A DNA stretch of 64,000 nt from Hysterangium stoloniferum (GCA_015178975.1 WHVD01000062.1:1-64000); one strand, 5' to 3'. Shown: positions 20,300 through 30,720, counted from the first letter of the stretch. The notes: generated by a model not told the origin, from the sequence alone. A program made the numbers and translations.

Positions 20300-23200
20300 A
20301 CGTAGTCTTCTTTCCCAGATTCCTCAAAACCTTCAGGCTGTGCCATGTATTGTACTTCATCATCAGGTAGTAGACCATAGAGAAAAGCGGTTTTGATATC
20401 GATTTGTTGTGCATCCCAACCAAGAGTGGTGGCAATATGGAGCAAAATTCGCCAGAATTCCATGCGTGCAGTCGGTGAGGTAGTTTTATGGTAGTCTTTT
20501 CCGTACACTTGTTCAAAACCTTTAAAGACTAACCTGACTCTCCAACGAATGGCTTTTCCAGATTCATCATGTTTGATGCGAAAAACTGGGCGCCCTTTTC
20601 GGATTTTGCATCCCTGAGGAACGTCGGAACGGGGAATTAGCTTGTACAGCCCCATATTCTTGAGGGAGTCCAACTCTTCCTGGAATCCAGCCTGCCATCT
20701 TGAAGCGTCCCCCGAACGAAGGGCTTCAGCCCAAGTAAGTGGCTCGTCGTTGCATGTTAATGGGTCGATTCCAAGTGTTTCAGGTAAACCAGGTAAGTCA
20801 TTATCAGTACTTACTGAATTGGAGAAAGATGACAGGATGTGTTGGAGGTTATCGTCATTAAGAGTTGGTGTCAAGGCAGGGATTGCTGTGTGTAACTCAT
20901 TGATGGTATGTAAACGTTCCTGTCGCTGTAATCTCAAATGCTCAGCACTATCCTTCGATTCCTGAATGGCACAATCAAGTCGAGCAGTTGACACAGGTTG
21001 CCCAGCAGTGGATCGACTTGAACGCCGAAGGGAGAAATCTGGTGGATCATTGATCTCCTGCATGGGAGGTAAAGTCTGCTGTGGTATGATCACCGGAGAA
21101 TCAGGCAGGACAGGGTTATCAAGGGAGTGATAATCAGGAGATGAGGGTATTAACTCCGGCTCTGATTCAGTGTCTAGAGGGTCAGTAGACTTGTTGGTAG
21201 TAATATGAGGATGACCATCGTGGCTTTCGAGAAATCGAACATGATAAGAGGTGTAGATGAGCCGTGTTTTTGGATCAAAACACCTGTATGTTTTAGATTT
21301 TTCATTATATCCAATTAGAACACATTCAATGGAGTGTTCGTAGATCTTCGGATTTACCCTATTTTGAATTAGGACAAAAGCGCGACAACCTATTTCTCTC
21401 ATGTAAGAATAGTCTGGTTTTCGTCCATGCCATAGTTCCCATGGTGTTTTACCCAGTAAGGATTTTGTAGTTGTTTTGACATGTAAATGAGTCGCGGTGA
21501 GATAAAATTCGTCCCATAGATAAGGAGGTAGTCCTGCATATATTCTCATTGTTCTGGCTTTGGCCATTAAAGTGCGATGCAGCCATTCAACACGTCCAAT
21601 GTGTGCAGACGTGTATGGAGCTGTGAATTGGTGATTGGTTCCCTGAGAGGCCAACCAATGAGCCATTTCATGGCTTTTGAGTTCGCCATTGTCGGTCCGA
21701 TAAGTTCCAACCTTTAACCCAGTTTCGACTTCGCGTGCGCGTTCCCATGACTGAAGATAGGAGAATGCTTCACTTTTTAGTTTGAGTAAAATAGTCCAGG
21801 AGTAACTCGAATAATCATCTACAATATTCATGATGTAGTTCTGTCCAGTACGTGAAGTGACTGAATTAGGACCAGATAAATCTATCCACACTTTCTCCAA
21901 TTTTCTCGTCGCTCTGTGCCCTTCTCCTGTTTCACGTATTTTTGGGACAGGGGTTTTTGTCTGTTTGCCAAGAATACAGGCATCGCATTTAGTAGGAGTG
22001 ATGGAAGTGTTGGGAGGTATCACACCTTGGATGAGTCCTGTGTTAAGCATGTCGCGAATGGCTTGGTAATTCGCATGACCGAGCCGGCGATGCCAAGATT
22101 CAATGGTGGGTGCGTGATGAGCGATGAGAATATGTTCAGTTTGGGCCGAATAGAGATTGAGGGAGTATAGATGTTTATGGGGGAGTAGAGTACCTTGGGC
22201 TATAGTAGCTCCAGATGATTTTGAGGTAAGCCAACATGAGATGTCATCGAAGTGTGCTATGACGTTTGAATCTTTTGCCAAGCAGTGGATGGATATTAGT
22301 CGTACTGTAGTGTCCGGGATGTATAAGACATTTTTAAGCAGTATATGTGTACCGCGACCTATTCGTAACTTTATGTCTCCAATACCGATTGCCCAGACGG
22401 AAGAACCACCCAAACCCTTAACAGAGCGGGGAGTGACTGCTTTCAAGGTGAGAAAGTCAGTGCGGTTAGGAGAGATATGTATGGAGGCACCGCTATCCAT
22501 CCAAAAAGGATGCGAGTCATTGGAGATAGGCATTCGAGTGGTTTGGGACACAGGGGTGATATCAGTAGTGTTGATAGCAGCCATTGTAGGTTTGCTGTGT
22601 TTGGACCAGTCAATATTTGTCTTCAACTCCTCCTCAATGACAAGCCAGCCATCATACTCAAGTTGATCATCTGGTGATAAGGGAAGGAAAGGAATGGAGG
22701 GTTGGATGGCAGAGGCCAGGTTGGCAGTGGGTGTGTTCGAAGAGGAAAGATTGGATGGGTCAATGTTGACGATGTAGATCACACCATCAGCGCCTTGCAG
22801 TCGAATGGGGATTTTCGGTTTGGGTGTAGGAGAAATTGAGCTGCTCAGTTTGGGTTCAGGGGGAAGTGTGTTGGGAGCCGGGCCAGTAGATTTAGGGCTA
22901 CGGGTAGCACGGCGAGCCTGTTTGGATTCCTCAAGGGATTTTCCTGCCATTCCTCCACCAGGACGGATGCAGAATTCCACCTCATGGTAAGCACGTTTGC
23001 AGTTCGAACAGATGACAGATCCAGACTTTGATTGGGCCGAGAGGGCAATAGAGTCAGTGGTATGGGTCTTGTCGGAGTTAAGTAGATTTTGCTCATTATC
23101 TAGATAAAAACGTAGTTGGGTAGAGGTGAATGGAGTAGAGTCTGTGGATGCTGAGATATCCCGGGTGATGATTGATCGCACATTACTGAAGTCATTCCCA

Positions 23201-23718
23201 AGTGAGCCTAAAAGAGCAATGCATTTTAATAAATCCTTTGAGATGTCGCCCATTTCGTAGGCACGGTCAATGAGGGAGCAAATCTTTTCTGCGGTGACGG
23301 GTAAGGGAGTAGAGCGGGCACAGCGAGCAGTGAGAGCTTCCTGCAGCAATTGTACCTGGCGGATAGGCCCTTCACTCTGGTGATGTTGCCGGATCGTTTC
23401 CCAACAAGCCTTCGCACCCAATTTGCGATCCAGGTAATCCTGCTCAGATGCCTCGACGGTGGAAATAATGAGAGCAGTGGCTAGGGAGTTATTGGCTACC
23501 CAGTTGGCCTTGGTGCGAGGTTCAGTGATATCGGGTTCAGGGATTGTGCCATCGATATAACCAGATAGGCCAGTGAGGGTAATGAAGAGGTCCGTGGCAC
23601 GCAACCAAGGCCGGTAGTTCGATTTTAGTTTGTCGAGTTTAGGACCAGTATAGGTGATATTGGTACGGACAAGAGTGATAGAGGGTGCAAGTGCATCCGT
23701 GGATGTTGGGGATGTCAT
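20215..23718 (-). CDS. Copia G gag-pol: gag, protease, integrase, RT (fossil)
   Basis: A 1167-residue frame begins about 35 nt inside the 5' LTR. Gag runs to about residue 240 and ends with the CCHC knuckle CSNCKRAYHEVEFC. The protease active site is WMDSGASIHISPN (about 410). Integrase has its HHCC module near 560-610 (WHRRLGHANY, CDACILGKQ), the core WIDLSGP and YRTDNGELKS, and TAPYTSAHIGRVEWLHRTL. RT starts near 985 (WAEALRSGDASRWQAGFQEE) and includes the IDIKTAFLYGLL block. The order protease-integrase-RT is diagnostic for copia. Confidence 0.92.
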   Translation of the reverse strand: MTSPTSTDALAPSITLVRTNITYTGPKLDKLKSNYRPWLRATDLFITLTGLSGYIDGTIPEPDITEPRTKANWVANNSLATALIISTVEASEQDYLDRKLGAKACWETIRQHHQSEGPIRQVQLLQEALTARCARSTPLPVTAEKICSLIDRAYEMGDISKDLLKCIALLGSLGNDFSNVRSIITRDISASTDSTPFTSTQLRFYLDNEQNLLNSDKTHTTDSIALSAQSKSGSVICSNCKRAYHEVEFCIRPGGGMAGKSLEESKQARRATRSPKSTGPAPNTLPPEPKLSSSISPTPKPKIPIRLQGADGVIYIVNIDPSNLSSSNTPTANLASAIQPSIPFLPLSPDDQLEYDGWLVIEEELKTNIDWSKHSKPTMAAINTTDITPVSQTTRMPISNDSHPFWMDSGASIHISPNRTDFLTLKAVTPRSVKGLGGSSVWAIGIGDIKLRIGRGTHILLKNVLYIPDTTVRLISIHCLAKDSNVIAHFDDISCWLTSKSSGATIAQGTLLPHKHLYSLNLYSAQTEHILIAHHAPTIESWHRRLGHANYQAIRDMLNTGLIQGVIPPNTSITPTKCDACILGKQTKTPVPKIRETGEGHRATRKLEKVWIDLSGPNSVTSRTGQNYIMNIVDDYSSYSWTILLKLKSEAFSYLQSWERAREVETGLKVGTYRTDNGELKSHEMAHWLASQGTNHQFTAPYTSAHIGRVEWLHRTLMAKARTMRIYAGLPPYLWDEFYLTATHLHVKTTTKSLLGKTPWELWHGRKPDYSYMREIGCRAFVLIQNRVNPKIYEHSIECVLIGYNEKSKTYRCFDPKTRLIYTSYHVRFLESHDGHPHITTNKSTDPLDTESEPELIPSSPDYHSLDNPVLPDSPVIIPQQTLPPMQEINDPPDFSLRRSSRSTAGQPVSTARLDCAIQESKDSAEHLRLQRQERLHTINELHTAIPALTPTLNDDNLQHILSSFSNSVSTDNDLPGLPETLGIDPLTCNDEPLTWAEALRSGDASRWQAGFQEELDSLKNMGLYKLIPRSDVPQGCKIRKGRPVFRIKHDESGKAIRWRVRLVFKGFEQVYGKDYHKTTSPTARMEFWRILLHIATTLGWDAQQIDIKTAFLYGLLPDDEVQYMAQPEGFEESGKEDYVWMIVRGLYDELPMVSSSLRYMSMIFSR

Positions 23719-23740
23719 AGTTTGGTTTTACTCAAAGAAA

Positions 23741-23753
23741 TAGGCCCATAACC
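23741..23753 (-). promoter_or_regulatory. Copia G primer-binding site
   Basis: Directly inside the 5' LTR the minus strand reads GGTTATGGGCCTA. Copia of Drosophila is known to prime from a half-molecule of initiator methionine tRNA cut in the anticodon loop, with a binding site reading GGTTATGGGCCC. The match over eleven bases suggests the same primer here. Confidence 0.65.
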
Positions 23754-24073
23754 TGTTAGAAAGTAAAACCTAAATGTAACTCAGTCACGTTTATCGTATA
23801 ACGGACTAGTATTTTATGTACCTAAATGTAACTAATAAACATTTATTAGTTACATCGAGTATAGATCCATAACAACCTTTACTTACCTCAGTCACGTTTA
23901 TCGTATAACGGACTGAGGTAGTACTACTGTAATTCCAGATTATATACTTGACCACGTACATTGCTAGGCACCACTAATAACGTGTTGTGGATACCGGGTG
24001 CCTGTGTCCGATGTTACATGGTCTTGGGATCGGTCAACTTGGGCCGCATGTATTTCGATGGTGTTATCCAACA
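23754..24073 (-). repeat. 5' LTR of copia element G
   Basis: 320 bp; the partner of 18,856-19,175 with two differences. It is flanked on the outside by the CCGCC duplication. Confidence 0.95.
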
Positions 24074-24078
24074 CCGCC

Positions 24079-24215
24079 ATCATTGCAAGATTGATGCAGC
24101 CGTCGTCATTGCGAGATTGACGCAGCCATCGTCATTGCGAGATTGACGCAGCCGTCATCATCACAAGATCAACGCAGCTGTCGTCATTGCGAGGTCGCCA
24201 CAACTGCTGCTGACT
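24079..24215 (+). repeat. 26-bp tandem repeat in insertion F
   Basis: About five imperfect copies of a 26-bp unit such as CGTCATTGCGAGATTGACGC plus AGCCRT. Related words (CCATTGCAAAGTCATCGCC) precede the copia on its left, so the copia inserted into or beside this array. Confidence 0.75.
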
Positions 24216-25960
24216 CAAGGCCGACGCAGCCACCTACACTCCGATGAACACAGTGCAAAGCACTGTGTGCCCATGGAGGCCTTGTGATGTATCAGCATCA
24301 TCTCATAATATTCTCTTAATTTTCTGTGGATTATTTAATATTCTTTCGAATTTATTGTATTTTTATTATATTTTTATTGTGAAAAATAGGCCTTATTCCT
24401 TTTAACTTCGCATAAATAATAGCATATATGGATACATATTATACTATTATATCTTAGTTAATTTATTATAATCTTTAACTAATTATTTATATTTTATTTA
24501 CTTAGTTATTACCTTTCGGCACCTTGCTGCAGCCTAGTTTGCGCATTTTTGGAGTCATGTGACTTATTACATAAGCCTCCGGTGTCGGGATGTCACAAAA
24601 GTCACGAATGTGACTACCCGAGTCACACAAGTCACAAACATGAGAGTTCACAGTCGATTGTTACGACTCGGCATCCCGGCCCCAGATCTCATCCCATTAG
24701 CGTCAACTTAAGCTTACTTGCTCTTATGCGCCGTACCGTCCCCCAGACATGCACTCAGACTTTTCAAATGTGTAATCATCAATTTCTAATAAAGAAATTA
24801 TTCTCCTGCCATAATGAGACAAATTTCTGTTGCTGGTATTTAATTAAGTTTTTATAAAAAAAGTCTTATTATCTGGACCAAAAAGGAGATATGTAAGAAT
24901 AAAATTCATTAGGATATGACTCTGTGACATTAGTGTAAATAGGATGGATAGTAACTTGCAGGATTCCCGGTGTTGATGGCAGCGAGTTGAGGTGGTCGAC
25001 CGGTGCTGATGGTGACAAGTTGAGGGGGTCGATTAAGCGTGTGGTGGCTGGACCATTTAACACTGGGTAAAGGGGGGCTATAGGATATGTTTGTGAATTT
25101 TGTGTTAAAATTTCGGGCCCTACACGAGGAAAGGAAATGGCGAGTTGTGGATGTTAGAATATAGGGCTGTGCGAGCATGCATAAGGTGCCACACCGGCAA
25201 TTTGCCACCCCATTGTTCAGCGTAATCTTTTGTTGCCATACGTCTATTGTTCTCAAGGCGTATATAACTAGTATAGATTTTTGTATTTACGCTATCCGTT
25301 TGCCTCCTACGAGACACAGAGGGACAAACGGAAATCACATTCGTCCTTGTTTCTGATTGTTGCGAGCTTCGAGATTTTATTCCAACAGTGGATTCGTGCA
25401 GGTACTTGTATTGCGATGATTGCGAAGCAGCATACCCTGATGGGATCCACTCAGCGCCAACGGGAATTTAGCAAATAATTCCTCATTCTCTCGCAAATCA
25501 TTTCTTTGCTATATTAATTAGATACATACTTTTAATGCTTGAGGGCTAATTTTCATATTGATGGCAGTTTTCGACATTGCCAGGAGGTTTTCCTTCTAAT
25601 TTTCATAATGCTTGTGTTCCAGCTAGACTACACTGCTTTTAATATCATTTGTCTGGGAGTTTATCAATTTATTTATAATAAATAAAAGTAGCTGGGGGCT
25701 CAATGAGGCGATATGACACCGGTACGACGTAGCGAATATTGATGTGATCAGATCTGTGGCCGGGATGCCGAGTCGTAACAATCGACTGAGTCCTGCAAAC
25801 ATGACTACCCGAGTCATTATTAGATTCCGCCGACTCATCATTTGCTTCTGTCCCGGGACCGCGGCCTTGAATCTTCATGTTCAAGCAAGAGGTTAGAACC
25901 CTTGTCTCAGAGAAGGGAATCACATGATAAACAAAGGGTAAATAATGAGTAGAATATGAG
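24216..25960. other. Non-coding interior of insertion F
   Basis: AT-rich sequence with no recognisable gene. Apart from an inverted pair of about 40 bp (24,651-24,691 and 25,744-25,792, listed separately), the only structure seen is a short direct duplication GAGTTGAGGTGGTCGA / AAGTTGAGGGGGTCGA near 24,982-25,031. Several minus-strand open stretches near 24,930-25,340 look like chance. Confidence 0.5.
24651..25792. repeat. Inverted repeat pair inside F
   Basis: CAGTCGATTGTTACGACTCG continuing into GCATCCCGGCC...AGATCT at 24,651-24,691 is matched in inverted orientation at 25,744-25,792, about 40 bp with one or two mismatches. Both could be starts of LTR-like sequences (TGTTACGACTCGG), facing each other. 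The beginning resembles LTR-4's TGTTACGACC. Confidence 0.65.
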
Positions 25961-26014
25961 GTCATTATGATCTCACTAATGACCTCATAAACTAAATAGT
26001 TAGCTAATCATTGA

Positions 26015-26110
26015 GTTATCAAAATGTATATAAGGAGGGCCAAGTTTCCAATAAAACCAATCTATCTCTCACACATTTTACAGTACAGCACAGAAGCTTA
26101 CCTCATCATC
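26015..26110 (+). promoter_or_regulatory. TATA-like LTR promoter in F
   Basis: ATGTATATAAGGAGGGCC at 26,019-26,036 is followed by a pyrimidine-rich stretch with CAATAAAACC and TCTCTCACACATTTTACAG, the usual look of an LTR core promoter and transcript start. No gene follows it inside F. Confidence 0.35.
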
Positions 26111-27082
26111 CTAAGGACAATAATAGCCTTAGTCTGATACACTCACTGCAAGCACCTACACTTGCAGCATCTTGAATCTTTGTCAGCAACTCTTGGACTT
26201 AGCTAATCATCTAAGTTCCCTCAGCCTCACAGCTACCCTTTAGGCTTATTAATTACATAATAAACCTAATAAGTATCTAAGTATCCTTACTGAAATCCCT
26301 GCCAATACTAGATTACTCAAGGCCCAGCCCTAAGTTTATTGAATTAATCAAGTACAAGCACTCAGATAATCCAATACATATTATTTTCTCTATTAATAAA
26401 TTATTTAACACCTTGTTAAATAACTATTAATAGTTACAAATAAGCATACAAAAATCCGAAGCTCTTATAACAAGTCTCTGCCAAGTTACTGCGCATATAT
26501 TCAGCTTCCAGCCCCTATTCTCAAGGAATAGTTCTTGTATTTGCTAAAAGAGTCATACACAGTTCTATTGAATCTTTCAATAATCAAAATAAGCATTGAT
26601 TTGAGTTGTTTAAGCTTCATAGCGCAGCTCATTAATCTATCAGTATTTAAATTACTGGACCTTTGCTTGTCTTATTGTTGAAGCTCTGTGACACTATAGC
26701 ATACATATATTGAGCTATCTAAGAGAATCCCCTGAATACATTACAGGCCTCCTTGTGCGCTGGCACTACAACTGTAGTCGAAGCCTACGCAAGCGCCGGG
26801 GTGCCGTGTGGACCTACACAGTGCTGGATGGGCTTACATAAGTGCTGAAAGCATGCCTATGCAATGTAGGGTGCATACATGCCGTTTTAATATTCTTCTC
26901 AGGTTTTTCATAAATAAATAGTATAAATAGTAGGCATGTACATAGCTAATCTTTAGTTTCAATCTCTTAGGAATCCCACTAAAAACAAGTGTGATCTCCC
27001 CTGTCATTGAGCTATCCCCTCTTCACTTCTTATTACTGTGTTTTATCTTGTGTTTGGTAGCCTTGTTAGTGTTACCCTAACA

Positions 27083-28113
27083 CAAGTGCAATGTCTCTTT
27101 GTCCCTCAAAGAATTTAAACCCCATTCTTACTCCCTTGACAATCACATATTCCTCACATAATGCCCGGTAATTTTCACTGTCAAACACATCATTAACCTG
27201 TCCATCTATAAAGGTGTAGTTGTGTCGATAGTTCATCCATTGGACCATATCTGTGCACTCAAAATATCCTTGTAGATGTGGAATCAGGGGCAGATATGAG
27301 AAGCGAGTAATTGGTTTGCCATTGTTGTGAAAGCGGTGTGCATCACAAAAGTCACATGTATCACAATCAGCCCATTCACCACTGAATAAACAGCAAGAGT
27401 TAATACACATATCTATCAAAATTGGCTTGACATTGGACAGAAAGTCTATGCGTCGTTGTATGAGATATTCTGTGTTGAGATTGAGCTTATGACAAAAGAA
27501 TTGTCTCAATTTATAGAATGTTTGTCTTGAGATGCCTGATCTGTCCACATGAAGTGCAAACACACTGATATTGTCTAAATCCTCATCTGTGATCTCTTCT
27601 GAGCCTGTGGCAGGTGTGCATAAGCTAAATATTATGATTAAATATGGGCTTACACAGGTTATGGAGTAGCTGCTGCCATTCATCTCCAAAATGTTCCTCA
27701 AGTACTTTCACCAGATCAGCCATTGTCACTTCATCATCAAATATTTCACTTTCATCATCATTATCCTCTATCTCACAACTGGAGACAGTTCCATTATCTC
27801 CTGGAGAATCCTCATTCATATTAGCATCTATGTCTGATAGGATCCCACCATCTTGCTTGTTTTCATGCCTTGAATAAGTGGGACTCGTTATTTCAAAACC
27901 TAGATCTGCTTCATCTTGCATATAGGGAATGTTCCTATCCTTGGTGGTAGGTTTCCTACTGGCACAGCTACTAGCTGATGTCTCTGAGTCAGATGAACTT
28001 CCTGATATGCATGCTACTTGTCTTTCAGCTATTTGGTGATGTTGTCGGCATTGTCGACTACTAAGTTTTTTTGTGCAAGTTGATTGACACAAGCAAAGCT
28101 CAGGCTCAGACAT
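27083..28113 (-). pseudogene. Tnp2 (CACTA/EnSpm) transposase, first piece
   Basis: The start is the ATG at 28,113 (MSEPELCLCQSTCTKKL). A C-rich N-terminus, a Ser/Asp/Glu-rich region and EEHFGDEWQQLLHNLC lead to a GT-AG intron (27,605-27,653). Then come the Tnp2 blocks SISRQTFYKLR-like, IDMCINSCCLFSGEW, CDTCDFCDAHRF, SYLPLIPHLQGYF and NDVFDSENYRAL, and RDIAL at the break. The match runs on at 18,680 (GVSTDGFQ), so one gene was split by insertion F. A solo LTR-1 lies just upstream of the start, possibly in its promoter. Confidence 0.8.
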
Positions 28114-28187
28114 GCTGGTTACTTTAGCAGCTCACACATCAAATTCCCAAGTCAGTTCAAGCTCCCACTACGACATACATATATATT

Positions 28188-28826
28188 TGTGAAGGGTATG
28201 CATATATCATGATTGGACTGTGGAATAATACATATATTATAGTATTTTATTATTTAGTTCTTACTCTTTTTCCCTAACTCTCTATATCTTTCGAGCATAC
28301 CCGTATTTCTTAGTTCGAAGTCTTGTGTATATCTATGGGCACTCTCGGCGCTAAATCTCAGACATCTTTTACCCAGCAGACACCACCTCGTAAACGACCC
28401 AGACGTCGAATACCGAGAGGTGTCAAGGGTAACATCTAAGCTACCTATAAGGGTAGCGTTCTCTAGTCTCCTGACATACTTTGGACTCGAACTGCGAAGG
28501 TCGAGTTCCACTCTAAGGTCTTTGCACTCGTCGACGCTATAGTCGACTCACGCTATTATCTCTTTACTTCAGATATTCGGCTTCTCATTGATTATCTATT
28601 TACATTTAGCTATGAGTTGCACCATAAAGGTCAACTCTTCGTTCTCTCATTCTAGCCGTCAAGAGCAACTGTACAGTTGCTCTTGTGACGTGTAGCATGT
28701 CTCCTTGCTAGTACTGTCAGTCTAGCAATCTACAGTATTGTACTGAACGGTCAATACTTTCTAATAGTAGTTGAATAAACACTATTCTTCGTATATTGAG
28801 TGGTAGGAATCTAACGACTCTTCACA
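28188..28826 (+). repeat. Solo LTR-1 upstream of Tnp2, TSD ATATT
   Basis: TGTGAAGGGTATGCATAT...CTAACGACTCTTCACA, with ATATT at 28,183-28,187 and 28,827-28,831. It separates the divergent start regions of the transposase and the plus-strand gene at 28,865. Confidence 0.93.
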
Positions 28827-28864
28827 ATATTACTACCTTGTGCCCACAACTTCTCAATAGTGAC

Positions 28865-30720
28865 ATGGGATCCTCTCAGGGATATGAACATGAATTCGCA
28901 GAGTTCTTAGGTAAGCTGGAGTTCTTGCTAGTATTCCAACAGCTTCATACACTTGATCTCAATTTTGGCATTGGACAGCTTTTAAAAGATGATAGAAAAC
29001 TCAAGGAACTGCCTCATTTCAATCAGATGAAGTTAATGGTATGTGGCAATGTTATTTTCACGCATTTATGTATTAATAGTACTGCCATTTGATGGCACCT
29101 TTCCCAGGCTATGATCGCAATACAAGCTATGAAGATCACAGTGATAGCAATGAAGAAGATGTATGGACTAACTTTGAATTAGAAGAACTCTATCAACAGA
29201 AAAGAATGGGTGAAGATGTCCCCAAGGTCAATAAACCTCAAGGTAGTGGTGGACCTGACTTCAATATCCAGATATATATGGGGCTTGAGAAGCAGAATAT
29301 ATGGTATCAAGATATTCTTGTGAGTGTTTACAATACCCCTTACATGTAATGGATGCTAATCACTTTCAGCACTCTGTATGGATGTGGTCTGGAAAGTACT
29401 TGGACGTTCATTATTCACTTAGAGGACAAGAGGACAAGCTACCCGCAGTGGAAAACAAGGTATGTTGTTATTTGCTTTATTTTAATCTATGGCAAGATGA
29501 TGTTGCTATCTATACAGGTCTGCCTTGATCACCCCGAACTTTTGCTTTTTACCAGTCGGTGGCCTATCCGTGCCCTTGTCCATCAATATCTCAAGAATAT
29601 GTCTGAACACTATTGTGCATCAGAGTCTCGATGTTCAAAGTGTAATGGTACTGAGCATGAGATCAAGAAATGAATTGGTAAAAAACAAGTAAAGGAACTC
29701 AGGAAAAAAAAGAGGTCGGGCTTGCAAAAAGCAAAAATGTGTGAGTACTTGAATATTTATTTATATATTGTATATCATGATGTAATTTGGAAATTACAGA
29801 GTGCGTTGGAACTGTGACCAAATCTAAGGATAGTGGAAGTATGAGCAGGACAGACAGAGATAGTGACAATGATACCGGAACTGAAAAATGTATGTTATAT
29901 TTCATTATTTTGTCATAACAAATGATAATGATTATTTGATATTTTTGTTTAGATGTATTTGGCATCTACTAGTACGCATTTGCTATGTGATAACATTACT
30001 ACAGACAGCACCCCTTGTTCATGTCCCAAACATCACCAGAAGACACATCAAGTTGATGAAGAAGTACACCCAGAAGAGGTGCAAAGAGGCATGTTATATT
30101 AGATTATTTCGTTGTAATAGATTATAATGTTTATTTCTTGTTTTATTTTAGATGTATTTATTATTCCATTTATTTGTCACAGACACTATAATGTCACTAC
30201 AGGGACGCTCTCGTCTGCACCCCAAATGTCACCAGAAGATCCACATTCAAGTTGATGAAGAGAATGCTTCTGAGGAGTCACAAGAGGAGTGGGACCAGGA
30301 GCAGGACCTTGAACTGGATTGTCTCAAAGATCAGCCCCCTCTACAACATGCATCTGCCCAACTGCACTCTTCCAAAAGTATCAAAAGGAAGGAACCACCC
30401 ACTGTGCCTGAACCTCCTGTAAGTCATATGTTCATGGCAGTATTTTATTTATTTATATCAAATGTAGCCAAAACAATACAAGACCGTCAAAGATGTTACT
30501 TTAGTAAGTGTATTTAATCTTATTATTCACCAACTTACAAGATACTCAGCCGAAAAATGCAAACAAGGTATGTGTTAATCAAAATATACTATACATATGT
30601 GGTCATACATCGGAGCTTCAGAAGATAGTCAATCTGCCAGGGAAAGCTGTGGTGTTACATCGGCCTGCGGCTACAGTGGTGAGTACAACATAATCTATCC
30701 TATTTACTGTATATACATAG
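28865..30720 (+). CDS. Unrecognised multi-exon gene divergent from Tnp2
   Basis: Coding-like blocks are separated by short intron-like GT...AG gaps: 28,865-29,038 (MGSSQGYEHEFAEFL), 29,108-29,320 (EEDVWTNFELEELYQQKRMG, NIWYQDIL), 29,369-29,459 (HSVWMWSGKYLDVHYSLRG), 29,519-29,670 (VCLDHPELLLFTSRWPI, CSKCNGTEHEIKK), then acidic short exons to about 30,680. Exon phases do not all agree, so the model is provisional and the gene may be decayed. No known domain is recognised; CSKCNGTEHE suggests a small metal site. Its position, head-to-head with a Tnp2 transposase, suggests the transposon's second gene or captured cargo. Confidence 0.4.
29888..30285 (+). repeat. Tandem exon-intron duplication
   Basis: Two units of about 200 bp (starting near 29,888 and 30,091) each run from ATGTTATATT through an AT-rich intron ending TTTAGATGTATTT to an exon containing CATCACCAGAAGA or GTCACCAGAAGA and AAGTTGATGAAGA. 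The copies are clearly related but diverged. Confidence 0.7.

Larger units (their letters stand above)
18856..24073 (-). mobile_element. Element G: Ty1/copia retrotransposon, young, TSD CCGCC
   Basis: Two 320-bp LTRs (18,856-19,175 and 23,754-24,073) differ by eye at only two positions, and CCGCC flanks the element (18,851-18,855 and 24,074-24,078). On the minus strand the order is LTR, primer site, gag, protease, integrase, RT, RNase H, purine tract (GGTGAGGAGGAG next to 19,176) and LTR, the Ty1/copia order. It looks nearly whole, with about one visible break in the polyprotein frame. It is the youngest insertion in the window. Confidence 0.95.
18686..27082. mobile_element. Insertion F: LTR-bounded element in Tnp2, TSD CAAGT
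   Basis: The ends TGTCAGGGCA and TACCCTAACA form a near-perfect TG...CA inverted pair, and CAAGT is duplicated on both sides (18,681-18,685 and 27,083-27,087). After subtracting the nested copia, F is about 3.2 kb. No coding region of its own could be recognised. It has a 26-bp tandem array, a TATA-like TGTATATAAGGAGG near 26,021, and AT-rich stretches, as in a very long solo LTR or a non-autonomous LTR element. The orientation is not certain, though the TATA suggests plus. Confidence 0.75.

Noticed and set aside
22157-22666. Plus-strand open frames across the copia element
   Set aside because: Opposite strand of the copia polyprotein with no motifs of their own.
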